Assembly: GCA_018607135.1 (NCBI GenBank)
Contig: JABBCA010000095.1
Span: 1 to 64,000 of the forward strand
DNA length: 64,000 nt
Reading direction: 5' to 3'
From: Opitutales bacterium
Lineage (GTDB): Bacteria; Verrucomicrobiota; Verrucomicrobiia; Opitutales; Coraliomargaritaceae
Of the stretch, positions 21,380-32,256 are shown one piece after another; positions within the stretch are counted from its first letter, which is position 1, and every line of letters starts with the position of its first letter. The translations under genes were made by a program, and so were the position numbers. The notes below the pieces were generated by a model, which did no database searches, had not been told where the DNA came from, and saw only the letters and a list, made by a program, of their open reading frames with translations.

Positions 21380-23331
21380 TAAAATATCAAAAGTTTCTGT
21401 TGAAGCTGGCGTGCCGCCTGATTATTAGGATTCAACTCTAAAGCACGGCGAACACTCGCCAAGGCTTGATCCCTCATCTCTGGTGCAGGACTTAAAAACG
21501 CTGCCCAATAATAATGAACGTTACTATTATTCGGTGCCAATTCTAGTGCGTGCTCAAATGCAGACTTGGCTAATTCATGCTCTCCACTCATCGCATGAGC
21601 AATGCCCAGTTGAGCCCAAGCAAGACCATATCCTCCACTCAGCTGAGTTGCCCGAAGCGCTGCCGTGACACCGGTTTTTCCGATTTCAGAGTATTCAGAT
21701 GGATTTTGAAAGTAGCGCTGACAATTCGCTGCACTTAGCCCGATCAAGGCATCTGTATTGGCTGAGTCCAAAAGCAAGGCATCTTCAAAACCATAAACGA
21801 CATTCTTGAGTAACCGTTTGTTACCAGAGATATGGATCCCTTGAGCAGTCAAATGATCCAATCGCTGGCGCATTTGTAGTTCCAACGCGTGCGACTGCAG
21901 GCGCGGCATAAAATGTGCAAAGAATAGAAAAGCCAAAAATAAGCCACTGAACCCATAAGTAGTCCTCATCAGCCCAGAACTCGGGGTTTTAATCCTGCGA
22001 TTGGTGCTGGATTTCACTAAAATTGCCGCGAACAGCAAACCATAAAACATCAATGCAGGCACATAGAGTATAAAACTAAAACAGGCACAAATCAGAAAAA
22101 TTATAAACCCAGAGAGCGCGACCGATAGGAAAAATTTCTGAGGAGGCATCACTGAGCCCTTCCGTCCCTTCAACTTCACTCGATCTGGCTCCATGCGCCA
22201 TCGGCGAAACGCAACCAATACCAGCCATGCAATGGGCGTCAGTAGCAGTAGAGAGCCAATCGCACCGTATTCAGTAAGGACTAAAAGAAAGTCATTGTGC
22301 GGCGATTGAGCCAAGGCATCGAAATGGATCTCAGCGCTTTGTCCAAAAGCGATTGGAAATGCGCCGCCACCAATTCCAATGAATGGAGCCCCTTGGAATA
22401 ACTGAATCGCGCCACTCCAAAGCGCCAGACGAACACTTTCACCCTCTGGTGAAAGCGCATTTTCGAAACTTCTTAGAAATTTTGGATGCATCCAAACCAT
22501 CAATGCCACAGCTGACAGCAGAGCAGTCACCCCGATGAAAGGTAAAATCAGGCGCTTCGACCTCTGCCGATAGCAGAACGATGGAACCATCAGTATCAAG
22601 AAACTAAGCACCATTAACGGCCAAAACAACTGAGTAAATGCCAATGCAAAAATGAACATCACGCTGACGTAGACACATAGCACTCGCAAAATCATCGGCA
22701 AGCGAGGGACGCCTCCAGCAATCAGAAATGCGGGCAATAGAACTAGCAGTAAGACCGCAAAAGAATTCGGATCGGCAAAGGAGCCCGTTGCCTGGCCAAA
22801 AAACTCTGGGCTCAATTGTATCGCGTGACTCGCTAAGGAATCCGCCATTTTGCTAGGATTCTGAAAAAACTGATAAAACCCGATAAAGATCGCGTAAGCC
22901 GCGGGACTCATCGCAATCACAATTAGCGACCACAAATGTGCTCGCGTTCGCACATTGTTCACAGCAACCCAGAAAAACAAAAATGCCTCCATCCCATAAA
23001 TAAGCTCGATCCGCCCTAACCACGGCGCGGGGCTGATCCACTCTACATTGATCACCGCCCAGATCATGAATGGTGCAAAAAACAACGGGACGTGACTCAA
23101 GCGCTTCGGGTATTCATCATCTAGCGCCAACCAGATACAATGTAACACGATTAAAATAAGAAAGAGCGGCAGCAAAACGACATGCGTATCCGCTCGCACA
23201 CCTCCAAGCGAAACCGTGAACAGAGCAATGATCGCTCCCAAACAAAAGGTAATCAACCAATCGAAAAAATTGCCCCAAGACAGGCGACCAAAATAGTCCA
23301 GTTGACCAGACTTATCAATTACTGACGGCAT
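21379..23331 (-). CDS. O-antigen ligase/polymerase family membrane protein with C-terminal TPRs
   Basis: 650 aa polytopic; GSFADPNSFAVLLLVLLP, QSPHNDFLLVLTEYG, C-term TPR-like repeats. Confidence 0.85.
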   Translation of the reverse strand: MPSVIDKSGQLDYFGRLSWGNFFDWLITFCLGAIIALFTVSLGGVRADTHVVLLPLFLILIVLHCIWLALDDEYPKRLSHVPLFFAPFMIWAVINVEWISPAPWLGRIELIYGMEAFLFFWVAVNNVRTRAHLWSLIVIAMSPAAYAIFIGFYQFFQNPSKMADSLASHAIQLSPEFFGQATGSFADPNSFAVLLLVLLPAFLIAGGVPRLPMILRVLCVYVSVMFIFALAFTQLFWPLMVLSFLILMVPSFCYRQRSKRLILPFIGVTALLSAVALMVWMHPKFLRSFENALSPEGESVRLALWSGAIQLFQGAPFIGIGGGAFPIAFGQSAEIHFDALAQSPHNDFLLVLTEYGAIGSLLLLTPIAWLVLVAFRRWRMEPDRVKLKGRKGSVMPPQKFFLSVALSGFIIFLICACFSFILYVPALMFYGLLFAAILVKSSTNRRIKTPSSGLMRTTYGFSGLFLAFLFFAHFMPRLQSHALELQMRQRLDHLTAQGIHISGNKRLLKNVVYGFEDALLLDSANTDALIGLSAANCQRYFQNPSEYSEIGKTGVTAALRATQLSGGYGLAWAQLGIAHAMSGEHELAKSAFEHALELAPNNSNVHYYWAAFLSPAPEMRDQALASVRRALELNPNNQAARQLQQKLLIF

Positions 23332-23522
23332 ACATTAAGAGGTATAGGGTGACATACAATGGTTCAAAGAATACACAGAAACGCTCTTTTAAAACAAAAA
23401 TATGAATTTAAAGGTCATTCTCAGCTCCCACGTAAAGAGCCAAATGGGAACCTTTCACGCATCGTGTTGACTTGTAAACGCGAGCAATCCGCTATTATCT
23501 ACTGCTTACTCCCTTTCTAAAT

Positions 23523-24221
23523 ATGAAAAAAATCGTCCTCATTTTCGGATTCATCATACTTTTTTCCGCTCTTGGACTGCGTGGCTACTTCGCACTCGTC
23601 CCACCTCCTGAACCGACCCTCCATGTGGAGCTAAAGGATGTGGTGCCCTCGTCAATGGAAGGCTGGTTAATTAACGATATGGATATCGCTAATTCACCCG
23701 ACATGGCAGAACGAGTCAGTGATCGCCTCAATTTTGACGATTTTCTAATCCGTATATTCCGTAAAGATGACACCTTTGTCCGACTGTATATCGCCTATTG
23801 GAAACCGGGCACAGCTTCCTATCGCTGGGCAGGTGCGCACACTCCAGACACATGCTGGGTGCAAGCAGGCTGGAGCTGCGTAGAGCGAGAATACAGCATT
23901 CCCTTTGAAGTTGCAGGCGTAGCCTTCGAACCTGCCGAGTATGGCATCTACAAGATCAAAGACCACGAAGAGAAAGTTTATTTTTGGCATCTCGTTGGTG
24001 GGCAAGCGTTTGGATACAAGCAACAAGGTGGCCACAATATTTTTGGTGCGCTCGTAGACATCCAGCACTACGGCTTGAACTTGAGGCAAGAGCAATTCTT
24101 CATCCGCTTATCCAGCAATAAAGACCTCGAAGAATTAAAAAAGCTCAATGGCTTTGATACCATTGTTAAAAGCCTTGAGGCCATCGGGCTGAACAACTCC
24201 AGTGCTGCCACTGCCAATTAA
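23523..24221 (+). CDS. EpsI/DUF3485 exosortase-associated protein
   Basis: 232 aa; VPSSMEGWLIND, YRWAGAHTPDTCWVQAGWSCVE motif. Confidence 0.75.
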   Translation: MKKIVLIFGFIILFSALGLRGYFALVPPPEPTLHVELKDVVPSSMEGWLINDMDIANSPDMAERVSDRLNFDDFLIRIFRKDDTFVRLYIAYWKPGTASYRWAGAHTPDTCWVQAGWSCVEREYSIPFEVAGVAFEPAEYGIYKIKDHEEKVYFWHLVGGQAFGYKQQGGHNIFGALVDIQHYGLNLRQEQFFIRLSSNKDLEELKKLNGFDTIVKSLEAIGLNNSSAATAN

Positions 24222-24308
24222 ATCCTGTTTACCGCTCAAGTGTTTCGAGTCTAATAAAGCGCGTTTTTTTGCTGTGTTTTTAGTATAAACACAGTTGTGA
24301 TGTAACAT

Positions 24309-25349
24309 ATGGACTCCATTCCCAGTATACGTGTTAAAAACCTGACCCGCCAATATGGCGCGATCACTGCGATTCAAAACGTCAGTTTTACCGTAAACAA
24401 AGGTGAGGTAGTCGGCTTTCTAGGACCCAATGGCGCAGGGAAGAGCACTACCATGCGTATTCTATCAGGAATCATGTCCGCCACTTCTGGATCCGCATGG
24501 GTGGGTGGAGTCTGCGTGGCTCAGAGTCCACACGAAGTAAAACGCAAGATTGGCTACATGCCGGAGAATAATCCACTGCCCGACGACATGCGAGTGGTCG
24601 AGTATCTACGCTTTCGTGCACGACTCAAAGAAGTGCCAAGCAGTCAACTTCGTTCCTCAGTGCAAGAGGCGATGGAAATCTGTGACCTTGCTCGAACCGC
24701 TCGTAGAAAAATCATCGGCACACTCTCAAAAGGCTTTCGTCAGCGCGTAGGGATCGCTGATGCGCTTTTAGGAGACCCAGAAGTCATCATCATGGACGAA
24801 CCAACGATTGGTCTCGACCCTCACCAAATACAGGGCATTCGAACCCTCATCAATAACTTGCGCGGCAAACTGACAGTCGTGCTCTCCAGTCATATCCTTC
24901 CAGAGATTGAGCGTTCGTGTGACCGTGTCATCATCATCAATCGTGGGCGCGTGGTCGCAAGCGGCACCAGCGATGAACTGCGTGAAGAATTCCTACCAGG
25001 GAATCGCTACACAGTCGAGATCGACGGCACCGCCGAAAACCTAATCTCCGCATTATCTGCAAATACGATCCAAGCCGAAATCCTGACAGAGGAAGCTACT
25101 GCCAACAATAGTGTAAAATTAACCCTACGTGCGTATGGCGAAGGCGAGCTCGGCCCTCAATTGATACATACGCTATCGACGTCACCGAATCTTGAATTGA
25201 AAAGCCTCGCCCCAAGAATTCCCAACCTCGAAGAAATCTTTCTCGCCGCCACCAAACGCTCTTGGGAAGAAACCATTGAATCAAAGCCTAAAAAGCTGAA
25301 CGCTCCCCAGAGCAACGCCCCCACAAAAGAGGCAATGAGTTCGAAATGA
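24309..25349 (+). CDS. ABC transporter ATP-binding protein (GldA-type)
   Basis: Walker A GPNGAGKST, signature LSKGFRQRVGIADALLGDPEVIIMDEPTIGLDP. Confidence 0.93.
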   Translation: MDSIPSIRVKNLTRQYGAITAIQNVSFTVNKGEVVGFLGPNGAGKSTTMRILSGIMSATSGSAWVGGVCVAQSPHEVKRKIGYMPENNPLPDDMRVVEYLRFRARLKEVPSSQLRSSVQEAMEICDLARTARRKIIGTLSKGFRQRVGIADALLGDPEVIIMDEPTIGLDPHQIQGIRTLINNLRGKLTVVLSSHILPEIERSCDRVIIINRGRVVASGTSDELREEFLPGNRYTVEIDGTAENLISALSANTIQAEILTEEATANNSVKLTLRAYGEGELGPQLIHTLSTSPNLELKSLAPRIPNLEEIFLAATKRSWEETIESKPKKLNAPQSNAPTKEAMSSK

Positions 25350-26110
25350 GACACTATCTGATATTGCTAAAGCATGAGCTGCGTATGCTACTCATCAGCC
25401 CGCCGACCTACATAGCATCCGTGTTATTCTTCATGCTGATGGGCTTCCTCTATTGGTCGATCATCCGAGGCATGGTCAATGCACCCGAAGAAGCACTCCC
25501 CTCAGTGCAATTCTTCAGTGTATTTTGGATACCAGTGTTTTTCGTCGTTCCGTTACTGACGATGCGTAGCATCGCGGGCGAACGCAGCACTGGCACACTC
25601 GACACCTTGATGACGACCCCGGCCTCACGCGTAGCCGTAGTGCTCAGTAAATTTTCTGGAGCCTATCTATTTTACATGCTCCTTTGGTTAATTACTTTGG
25701 GATTCCCACTAATCGCGAGTAAACTCTATCCGCAAGCGGCCTCCAGTGGAGCACTCCTCGATCCAGCGTCCCTGATCGGCGGTTATCTCTTTCTCGCGAT
25801 TAGTGGCCTACTTTTTATAGCTATTGGTATTTTTGCAAGTAGTGTCACCCGTAGTCAACTGGTTGCAGGCATGCTATCCTTTGCTCTACTATTTGCCATA
25901 GTCGTCGGCGGACAGCAGCTTGGAAATATCGCCAACAGCAGCGGCAACTTAGCCGAATGGTTAGAGACCACGGTCAACTACCTGCAAATCTTCCAGCATC
26001 TGGATGACTTCTCACGCGGCATCGTGGATACACGCCCATTCTTTTACTATACAAGCACTGCCGCTCTGCTACTGGGCTTATCAACACTGGTCATCGAAGC
26101 AAAAGCATAA
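25346..26110 (+). CDS. ABC transporter permease (GldF-type)
   Basis: 254 aa; six-TM ABC-2-type; ATGA overlap with upstream gene; LLTMRSIAGERSTGTLDTLMTTP. Confidence 0.88.
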   Translation: MRHYLILLKHELRMLLISPPTYIASVLFFMLMGFLYWSIIRGMVNAPEEALPSVQFFSVFWIPVFFVVPLLTMRSIAGERSTGTLDTLMTTPASRVAVVLSKFSGAYLFYMLLWLITLGFPLIASKLYPQAASSGALLDPASLIGGYLFLAISGLLFIAIGIFASSVTRSQLVAGMLSFALLFAIVVGGQQLGNIANSSGNLAEWLETTVNYLQIFQHLDDFSRGIVDTRPFFYYTSTAALLLGLSTLVIEAKA

Positions 26111-26112
26111 CT

Positions 26113-27594
26113 ATGCAAATTAGCCGCTTTAACGAATTTCGCACCGCTCGTCGCTTTCGCACGGCAAACCGAATCCTACAAATCATTCTAGCCTCGTGCC
26201 TACTCTTCGCGCTCAACTATTTAGCCGCAAAGTATTTCAAGCGCATCGACTTAACCGAGTCTGGCACCTATACACTCGCACCGGAGTCAAAAGCATACAT
26301 CCGCGAGCTAGAAGAGCCGATCCAAATCATCGTCACCATTCCCAATGACCCTGAGGTTCCAGAGCTAGGACAAATTCACTTACACTTAAACAAACTCTTT
26401 CGTGAATACGAAGCCGCGAGCATGCGTGATGGTGTCGCCTACGTGAACGTTGAGTTTGTAGATATCTATCGTCAACGCAAGCGCGCTCAAGAGCTCGCGA
26501 ACACCTACAAGCTGACTCAGGAAAATATCATTCTCGTTGCGATGGGTGAGCGTAAACGGGAAGTGCGCCAAGCAGACCTTTTTGAAGTCAGCGATAACCA
26601 GATAAAAGGATTTCGTGGAGAAAAAGCCATCACGTCTGCCATCATTGATGTGGCGTCAAAGAAGACAGATAAAATTTACTTCCTAGTCGGGCACGGCGAA
26701 ATGCGACTCGACGACGTCGATCCTCTTCGCGGACTCTCGCAGCTAGAGAGCTTTCTGCGAGAACGAAACTATGCATTGGCAACTCTAGATCTCGCAGTCG
26801 ATGAAAGCGTGCCAGAAGATGCGGATGTAGTCGTGGTGCCATCACCTCAGGCGAGCCTACTCCCTGAAGAAGTCGAGAAACTGCGCCGCTACATGAGCGA
26901 TCGAAATGGCCGTATGATTGTCCTGATCGACCCTGGCCGGCGCCACGGGATGAGCGAGCTCTTCTACGACTGGGGAGTGCTTGCCGACGACATGGAGGTC
27001 GTCGATAATGGGCCAGACTATCGCGCACAAGGCGGCGACTTCATCATCCGTAGATTCGCGGAGCACCCGATCACCAACCTTCTCGTTGAGTATCAAATCA
27101 CTGCACTCTTCGGCCTTCCCCGCCCGATTCGAACAGACCCAGGCTCACTCAATGATGAACGCCTCAGAGTTGAACAAATCGTTGGCACATCCGATCAAAG
27201 TTGGGGTGAACGCGATTACCGCACCCAGCAAACACGCCAGTTTGATGTAGGTCGCGACCTGCAAGGGCCCATCAGCATCGCGACTGTTTCCACACGCACC
27301 GCAGGCTCTGAACTTGGCATCAATATACCTGGTGGCCGCTTTGTGGTATTTGGAAACTCCGATTTCATCACCAACAATCGCCTGCGTGCATTCGGGAATC
27401 GCACCCTCTTTTTCAACTCACTCAATTGGTCACTCGCTCGAAATAGCCTGCTCAATATTGCAACTCGACCTCTCGAAAGCTATCAAATTGTAATGAGCCA
27501 AAATGACCTTAAGCGTATGCTTCGCTACTTTGGCATCATCCCACTTGCAGCCGCACTACTTGGCTCTTTCGTATTCCTACTTCGACGCCGTTAA
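26113..27594 (+). CDS. GldG-family ABC-type auxiliary protein
   Basis: 493 aa; N-term TM, DLTESGTYTLAPESKAYI, periplasmic domain, C-term TM. Confidence 0.88.
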   Translation: MQISRFNEFRTARRFRTANRILQIILASCLLFALNYLAAKYFKRIDLTESGTYTLAPESKAYIRELEEPIQIIVTIPNDPEVPELGQIHLHLNKLFREYEAASMRDGVAYVNVEFVDIYRQRKRAQELANTYKLTQENIILVAMGERKREVRQADLFEVSDNQIKGFRGEKAITSAIIDVASKKTDKIYFLVGHGEMRLDDVDPLRGLSQLESFLRERNYALATLDLAVDESVPEDADVVVVPSPQASLLPEEVEKLRRYMSDRNGRMIVLIDPGRRHGMSELFYDWGVLADDMEVVDNGPDYRAQGGDFIIRRFAEHPITNLLVEYQITALFGLPRPIRTDPGSLNDERLRVEQIVGTSDQSWGERDYRTQQTRQFDVGRDLQGPISIATVSTRTAGSELGINIPGGRFVVFGNSDFITNNRLRAFGNRTLFFNSLNWSLARNSLLNIATRPLESYQIVMSQNDLKRMLRYFGIIPLAAALLGSFVFLLRRR

Positions 27595-27598
27595 TCCG

Positions 27599-29551
27599 AT
27601 GCGCTTAAAATTTACAGTCTTCCTACTCGCGTTAAACATCATCGCCTTCGGCCTGATCAGCTTCTTAGGCAAACGCGCACAACAAACAGATCCAAATATG
27701 GGTGGCCTCTCAGGCCAAATCGGACGTGAGATCGTCGAGGCAGATCGCATTGAGATCCGCGGGCAAGGCCTCGAAGCTCCTCGCATACTTATACGTAACG
27801 GGTCTACGTGGAGCATCAGCGAGCCAATGCAGTGGTCCGCAAATTACTTTGCCGTCAACCGTATCCTAAACCAACTACAATTTCTCGAAGAGGAAGCTTC
27901 TTTCTCGGTCGATGAACTAGAAAACACAGGTCAATCACTGGCGGATTACGGACTAGAAAACCCACTCATTGAGCTTACCATTGCGAATCAAAATGATGCG
28001 CTTACACTGCGCATCGGCACGCTCACCGAAATTGGTAATAACGTCTACCTCCTGGGCCCTGAAGAGAAAGACATTTTCGTGGTCAGTCGCCAAGTGATTG
28101 ATGGATTACTCATCGACCTAGGCGACTTGCGCACGCGTGGAATTTTCGATATCCCAGTCTTTGAGGTTGAGGCTCTCAATCTTCAGATCAAGTCTCCCGC
28201 TTCTGTAGGAAATGGGGACAACAAGGTTAGAGTCGCACGCACCAGCACCGGATGGAATTTCGAGGCGCCACTCACGGCCCAAGCCAATCCAGATTTAGTT
28301 GCTAATACAATCAATACCCTTACTGCGGCAAAGGTTATACGATTTATTGAACAAGAAGCAATTGATCCAGTTCTGCAAGGGCTCGAAAGCCCGTTCATGC
28401 GTGTGACCATCCAAGGGAATAAACGTAGACAAACATTACTGATTGGCAATCGTGATACAACTGCCAGAGAGGGCGCAGCATACTATGCAAAGTTAGAAGA
28501 CAATCCGACTATTTTCACGGTTGAGTCGAATGCGTTTGATGAGCTACGCGAAGCACAAGAGGCACTCAGAGAACGCAACTTCATGAGCTTTAACCCGAAG
28601 GCATTGACGGCAATCAACATCAGCCAAGCCGAACGACAAATTCGCCTACAACGCATTGAAACTGGCACTTGGCAGGTTATCGAGAGTCGCACCAGCACTG
28701 ACATTCGGCCCAGACGTGCCGACCCTGAAATCATTCAACAACTGATTACAGATCTTAGCGAATTACGCGCTATCAGCTTTCCGTTAGACAATCCAAGCAC
28801 CGCCGACCTAGAGCGCTTAGGTTTCAACCAAGCAAGGCGATCCGTAGTCCTCACGGCTGGAGACAAAGACGAGCAAATCTTACTCCTCGCTCAACCTGAA
28901 AACGAAAACGATAAACTTTTCGCACGGAGTAATCGCAACGAATTCATTTACGAAGTGGACAGACGATCCACCATCGCGCTACTACCCTTAAACGCCCTTC
29001 ATTATAGAAACAGAGAGCTCGATGCGCTACCCGAGGCCGCAGTCATTACATCCATCAAACTTGAGGATCTTGAAACAGGAGCCACCCTGTTCGACCACAG
29101 CCTCGGCAATGAAACCGCGCTATGGCCGAATGCACTCAGTGAGGTGGATGAAGAACAACGTGCGCCCATACTAGCACTACTCAGCGAGCTTAGAAAATTA
29201 AAAGTTAAAAACTATCTAAAAGACGGCTTCACTGATGAGGGATATGTAATGGACGCAGAAACGACGCGCCCATGGAAATACCGATTGAGTGCTGAGATTA
29301 CGCTACCAGGTGGCGCAACAAAGCGTGTCGACACACGCAGCTATGTCTTCACCAAACGCCGATCTGGCACCCTACAATTTGGCGGCTCAATGCTCCATGA
29401 TAGTATTTTTGAAATACAGCAATCGACACTCGATTCATTGTTTGAGTTGACGGACACGATGGTGCTCCCTCCAGAAATGGAAGAGGCACCACTTCCAGCG
29501 CAACCTACATTAGCGCCACTTGGCGAACCCACACCCACCCCAAACCAATAG
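27599..29551 (+). CDS. DUF4340 domain-containing protein
   Basis: Repeated LENPLIELTIANQNDALTLRIGT / LESPFMRVTIQGNKRRQTLLIGN units; ATG at 27599 chosen over ORF start 27503. Confidence 0.85.
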   Translation: MRLKFTVFLLALNIIAFGLISFLGKRAQQTDPNMGGLSGQIGREIVEADRIEIRGQGLEAPRILIRNGSTWSISEPMQWSANYFAVNRILNQLQFLEEEASFSVDELENTGQSLADYGLENPLIELTIANQNDALTLRIGTLTEIGNNVYLLGPEEKDIFVVSRQVIDGLLIDLGDLRTRGIFDIPVFEVEALNLQIKSPASVGNGDNKVRVARTSTGWNFEAPLTAQANPDLVANTINTLTAAKVIRFIEQEAIDPVLQGLESPFMRVTIQGNKRRQTLLIGNRDTTAREGAAYYAKLEDNPTIFTVESNAFDELREAQEALRERNFMSFNPKALTAINISQAERQIRLQRIETGTWQVIESRTSTDIRPRRADPEIIQQLITDLSELRAISFPLDNPSTADLERLGFNQARRSVVLTAGDKDEQILLLAQPENENDKLFARSNRNEFIYEVDRRSTIALLPLNALHYRNRELDALPEAAVITSIKLEDLETGATLFDHSLGNETALWPNALSEVDEEQRAPILALLSELRKLKVKNYLKDGFTDEGYVMDAETTRPWKYRLSAEITLPGGATKRVDTRSYVFTKRRSGTLQFGGSMLHDSIFEIQQSTLDSLFELTDTMVLPPEMEEAPLPAQPTLAPLGEPTPTPNQ

Positions 29552-32250
29552 TGAGCCCTAACAGGAAGAGATCGAAGCTCAGCATACTGCTTGAGCTATT
29601 TTTCGACACCTCCTTGCTCATTCTATTCGTAGTTCAGGCATTTATTTTAGGATGTTTGCTAACGTATGGCTACATACCCATACCTAAAGATTGGGCAAGT
29701 CAGCAAATCGCCACTTACCTGCCATCTGAATTTAGAGTCGAAGCAGACACCATACGCTTAAAACTAAACGGCGAAATCGAACTAAGCAATATTGCGGCAT
29801 GGACTGATACGATCCAGCAACCAGTGCTTCAATCAGACGGTGCGGTTCTCCACCTGAAATTCGACAAAGAGAACCAGTATAAACCTTACGTTGAAAGTTT
29901 GGTGATCTCGAACGGCACCCTATTCCTACCAGCAGTCTATTCGCCCGATGGTCTGCGACGCCCAATCCTAGAAAAAACGGCTTTTCGACTCATCCCTGGT
30001 CCAGATGTTTTCCGTATCGATTCATTTGCCGCATTGCATGAGACAATACGACTTCGAGGATCTTTTGAATGGCCCAAGAAACCCAACCGACAGCAAAATG
30101 GTAAATCGATACATGAAACGGTTCGCAACTTTTACAACTATTCTTCCACCGCGATTAAAGAACGGAACCGTTTTGATGTTTTCGTCACACCTACTTTTTT
30201 CTTTCACCTGACCACTAATCCTGACGAGTCACTCAAATTAACCACAACGCTCTCCAGTAGAAAACTCAAACACCCCTACGCAACTGGCAGCAACTTTAAG
30301 GCACGCAGCGTATTTAAAATCAAGGGAGACCAGCTACTCGCTGAAAGCGATTTACATGTCGACGCTAGGAATATTGAGCTACCCAGTCTCTCCATGTCTG
30401 GTAGCGGTCTGAATGCGGTAATCGCGAAGGCAAATTGGCAATCACTCTTACAAGGCAAACTCCCAGAATTGCATCTACTTGCTACGAATTTTTCCATTTA
30501 CGAATTCGACTTAGTTGCACCTGTTCTAAAACTACAAACAGAGACTTACCCAGAAATCAGATTGAGTGGCGCGACCAGTGGACTCAAAGGAGCCGTCACC
30601 TTTAATGCTCTCATCAATACCGATAAAAAAGCTGGCCAAGTCGATGCAAGGGGCAGCGTCGACTTAGTCTCATTAATACCAGAGGAATTAACGACTTCCA
30701 TTCCGTCCTTAGAGTTCGAGCAAGCTCCTTATTACGATTTACAGCTTACATTCTCCGATGGCTTTACACTTGAATCTGCCTCACTAAAGGCCGATGCGTA
30801 TGCAGTGTCTATTGACGGATTAACATTCGATCACATAAGCGCTAAGGCTACTTTCAAGGACAAGCTCTACTCACTAGAGAACGTCTACATGCAACGTGAC
30901 TGGCAATGGGTAGACCTTAATTTCAGCTTAAATGCCCGCACCTGGGATTACAAAGTGACGCTTCTCGGATCTGCAGTTCCTTATGATTATAATAATTTGC
31001 TTCCAAGGTGGTGGGCTGGAATTTTCAAAGACTTTGATTTCAGCCAAACTCTAGGAAATTATGGTGACTTCATTATCTACGGCAACTCGAAGCAATCGGT
31101 CTCCGACCTCTACTACGGTCATGTATCCGCGAAGAAGGTGAGTTACAAAGATGTAATGATTGATGATGCAACCTTACTGGTTCGCGGAAGAGGTCGATAT
31201 GCGGAAGTCGCAGAAATTGACGCAGTCAGCAACGGTGGCTGGGCAAAGGGAGACCTCGCATTTTCCTCACTCCCTGACGATATAAACGCCCCAGTTTCGG
31301 TCCGAATGAAATTTGACGCGCAATTGCGACTTGAAGATGCAAAGAAGCTATTTGGCTCGAACATTGCATCCATATTGGATGACTTTGAAACCAACCAATT
31401 GCCCACAACTAAATTGGAGGGAGCGCTCTTCAACAATGCCTACACAAAATATTCAGATAAGAATTACTTCAATCTGAGGGCGCGCAGCAACGGGCCAATA
31501 AAATTCAAGGACGTCCCCTTAGACTACTTACAATTTGACTTATACGGAAAAGAGAACGTCACACACCTTCGTAACATCCAGTTTGGGTTTGCAGATGGAA
31601 CAGGTCGAGCCGAGGCGGATATCACCCAGTCATCGAACAGCGCACCCTCGCTGAATTACACAGTGAAGCTAGAGAATGCCGATCAAAGAAAGGCCATTAA
31701 TAGTCTACCACAACTCGACTCTGTGGAGAATGATCTTACGAACGAATCACCAAAAACAGCGCCGGCCGAACAAGGCACTCTCAACTTTTCACTTCATGCA
31801 AAAGGTCCTGCCAATAATCCGTATCAACATAACGGTTATGGTAGCTTTGTAATTAAAAATAAAAACCTAGGATCGATACAGTTACTAGGCCCTCTCTCTC
31901 GACTCTTAAAGAATACTAAGTTCAGCTTCACTTCTTTCAATTTAGACACGATGTCTTCGTCCTTCGCATTAGATGACAATCTTTTAAAATTCGAGAACCT
32001 TCAAATAAATGGGCCTCGCACGCGAATCCAAGCACCTGGGACGATGACACTAAAAGAACAATCGCTTGATATGAGAGTTACGGTCAACCTGTTTGCGAAT
32101 CTTGGCTCCTCAGATTCTACACTCAAAAAAGTAGGTAACATCATCACCAAGCCTATACCAAACTTACTTGCATTCGACTTAAGTGGAACCGTCAAAGAGC
32201 AAAAATGGCGCTCAACTTATGACCCGAGGAATTTAATACCAATTTTTTAA
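29551..32250 (+). CDS. AsmA-like (bridge-type lipid transport fold candidate) large protein
   Basis: 899 aa, N-term TM, beta-rich; C-term GSIQLLGPLSRLLKNTKFSFTSFNLDTMSSSFALDDNLLKFENLQINGPRTRIQAPGTMTLKEQSLDMRVTV is AsmA-C-like; GTG start overlaps upstream TAG. Confidence 0.6.
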   Translation: MSPNRKRSKLSILLELFFDTSLLILFVVQAFILGCLLTYGYIPIPKDWASQQIATYLPSEFRVEADTIRLKLNGEIELSNIAAWTDTIQQPVLQSDGAVLHLKFDKENQYKPYVESLVISNGTLFLPAVYSPDGLRRPILEKTAFRLIPGPDVFRIDSFAALHETIRLRGSFEWPKKPNRQQNGKSIHETVRNFYNYSSTAIKERNRFDVFVTPTFFFHLTTNPDESLKLTTTLSSRKLKHPYATGSNFKARSVFKIKGDQLLAESDLHVDARNIELPSLSMSGSGLNAVIAKANWQSLLQGKLPELHLLATNFSIYEFDLVAPVLKLQTETYPEIRLSGATSGLKGAVTFNALINTDKKAGQVDARGSVDLVSLIPEELTTSIPSLEFEQAPYYDLQLTFSDGFTLESASLKADAYAVSIDGLTFDHISAKATFKDKLYSLENVYMQRDWQWVDLNFSLNARTWDYKVTLLGSAVPYDYNNLLPRWWAGIFKDFDFSQTLGNYGDFIIYGNSKQSVSDLYYGHVSAKKVSYKDVMIDDATLLVRGRGRYAEVAEIDAVSNGGWAKGDLAFSSLPDDINAPVSVRMKFDAQLRLEDAKKLFGSNIASILDDFETNQLPTTKLEGALFNNAYTKYSDKNYFNLRARSNGPIKFKDVPLDYLQFDLYGKENVTHLRNIQFGFADGTGRAEADITQSSNSAPSLNYTVKLENADQRKAINSLPQLDSVENDLTNESPKTAPAEQGTLNFSLHAKGPANNPYQHNGYGSFVIKNKNLGSIQLLGPLSRLLKNTKFSFTSFNLDTMSSSFALDDNLLKFENLQINGPRTRIQAPGTMTLKEQSLDMRVTVNLFANLGSSDSTLKKVGNIITKPIPNLLAFDLSGTVKEQKWRSTYDPRNLIPIF

Positions 32251-32256
32251 TAAGCG

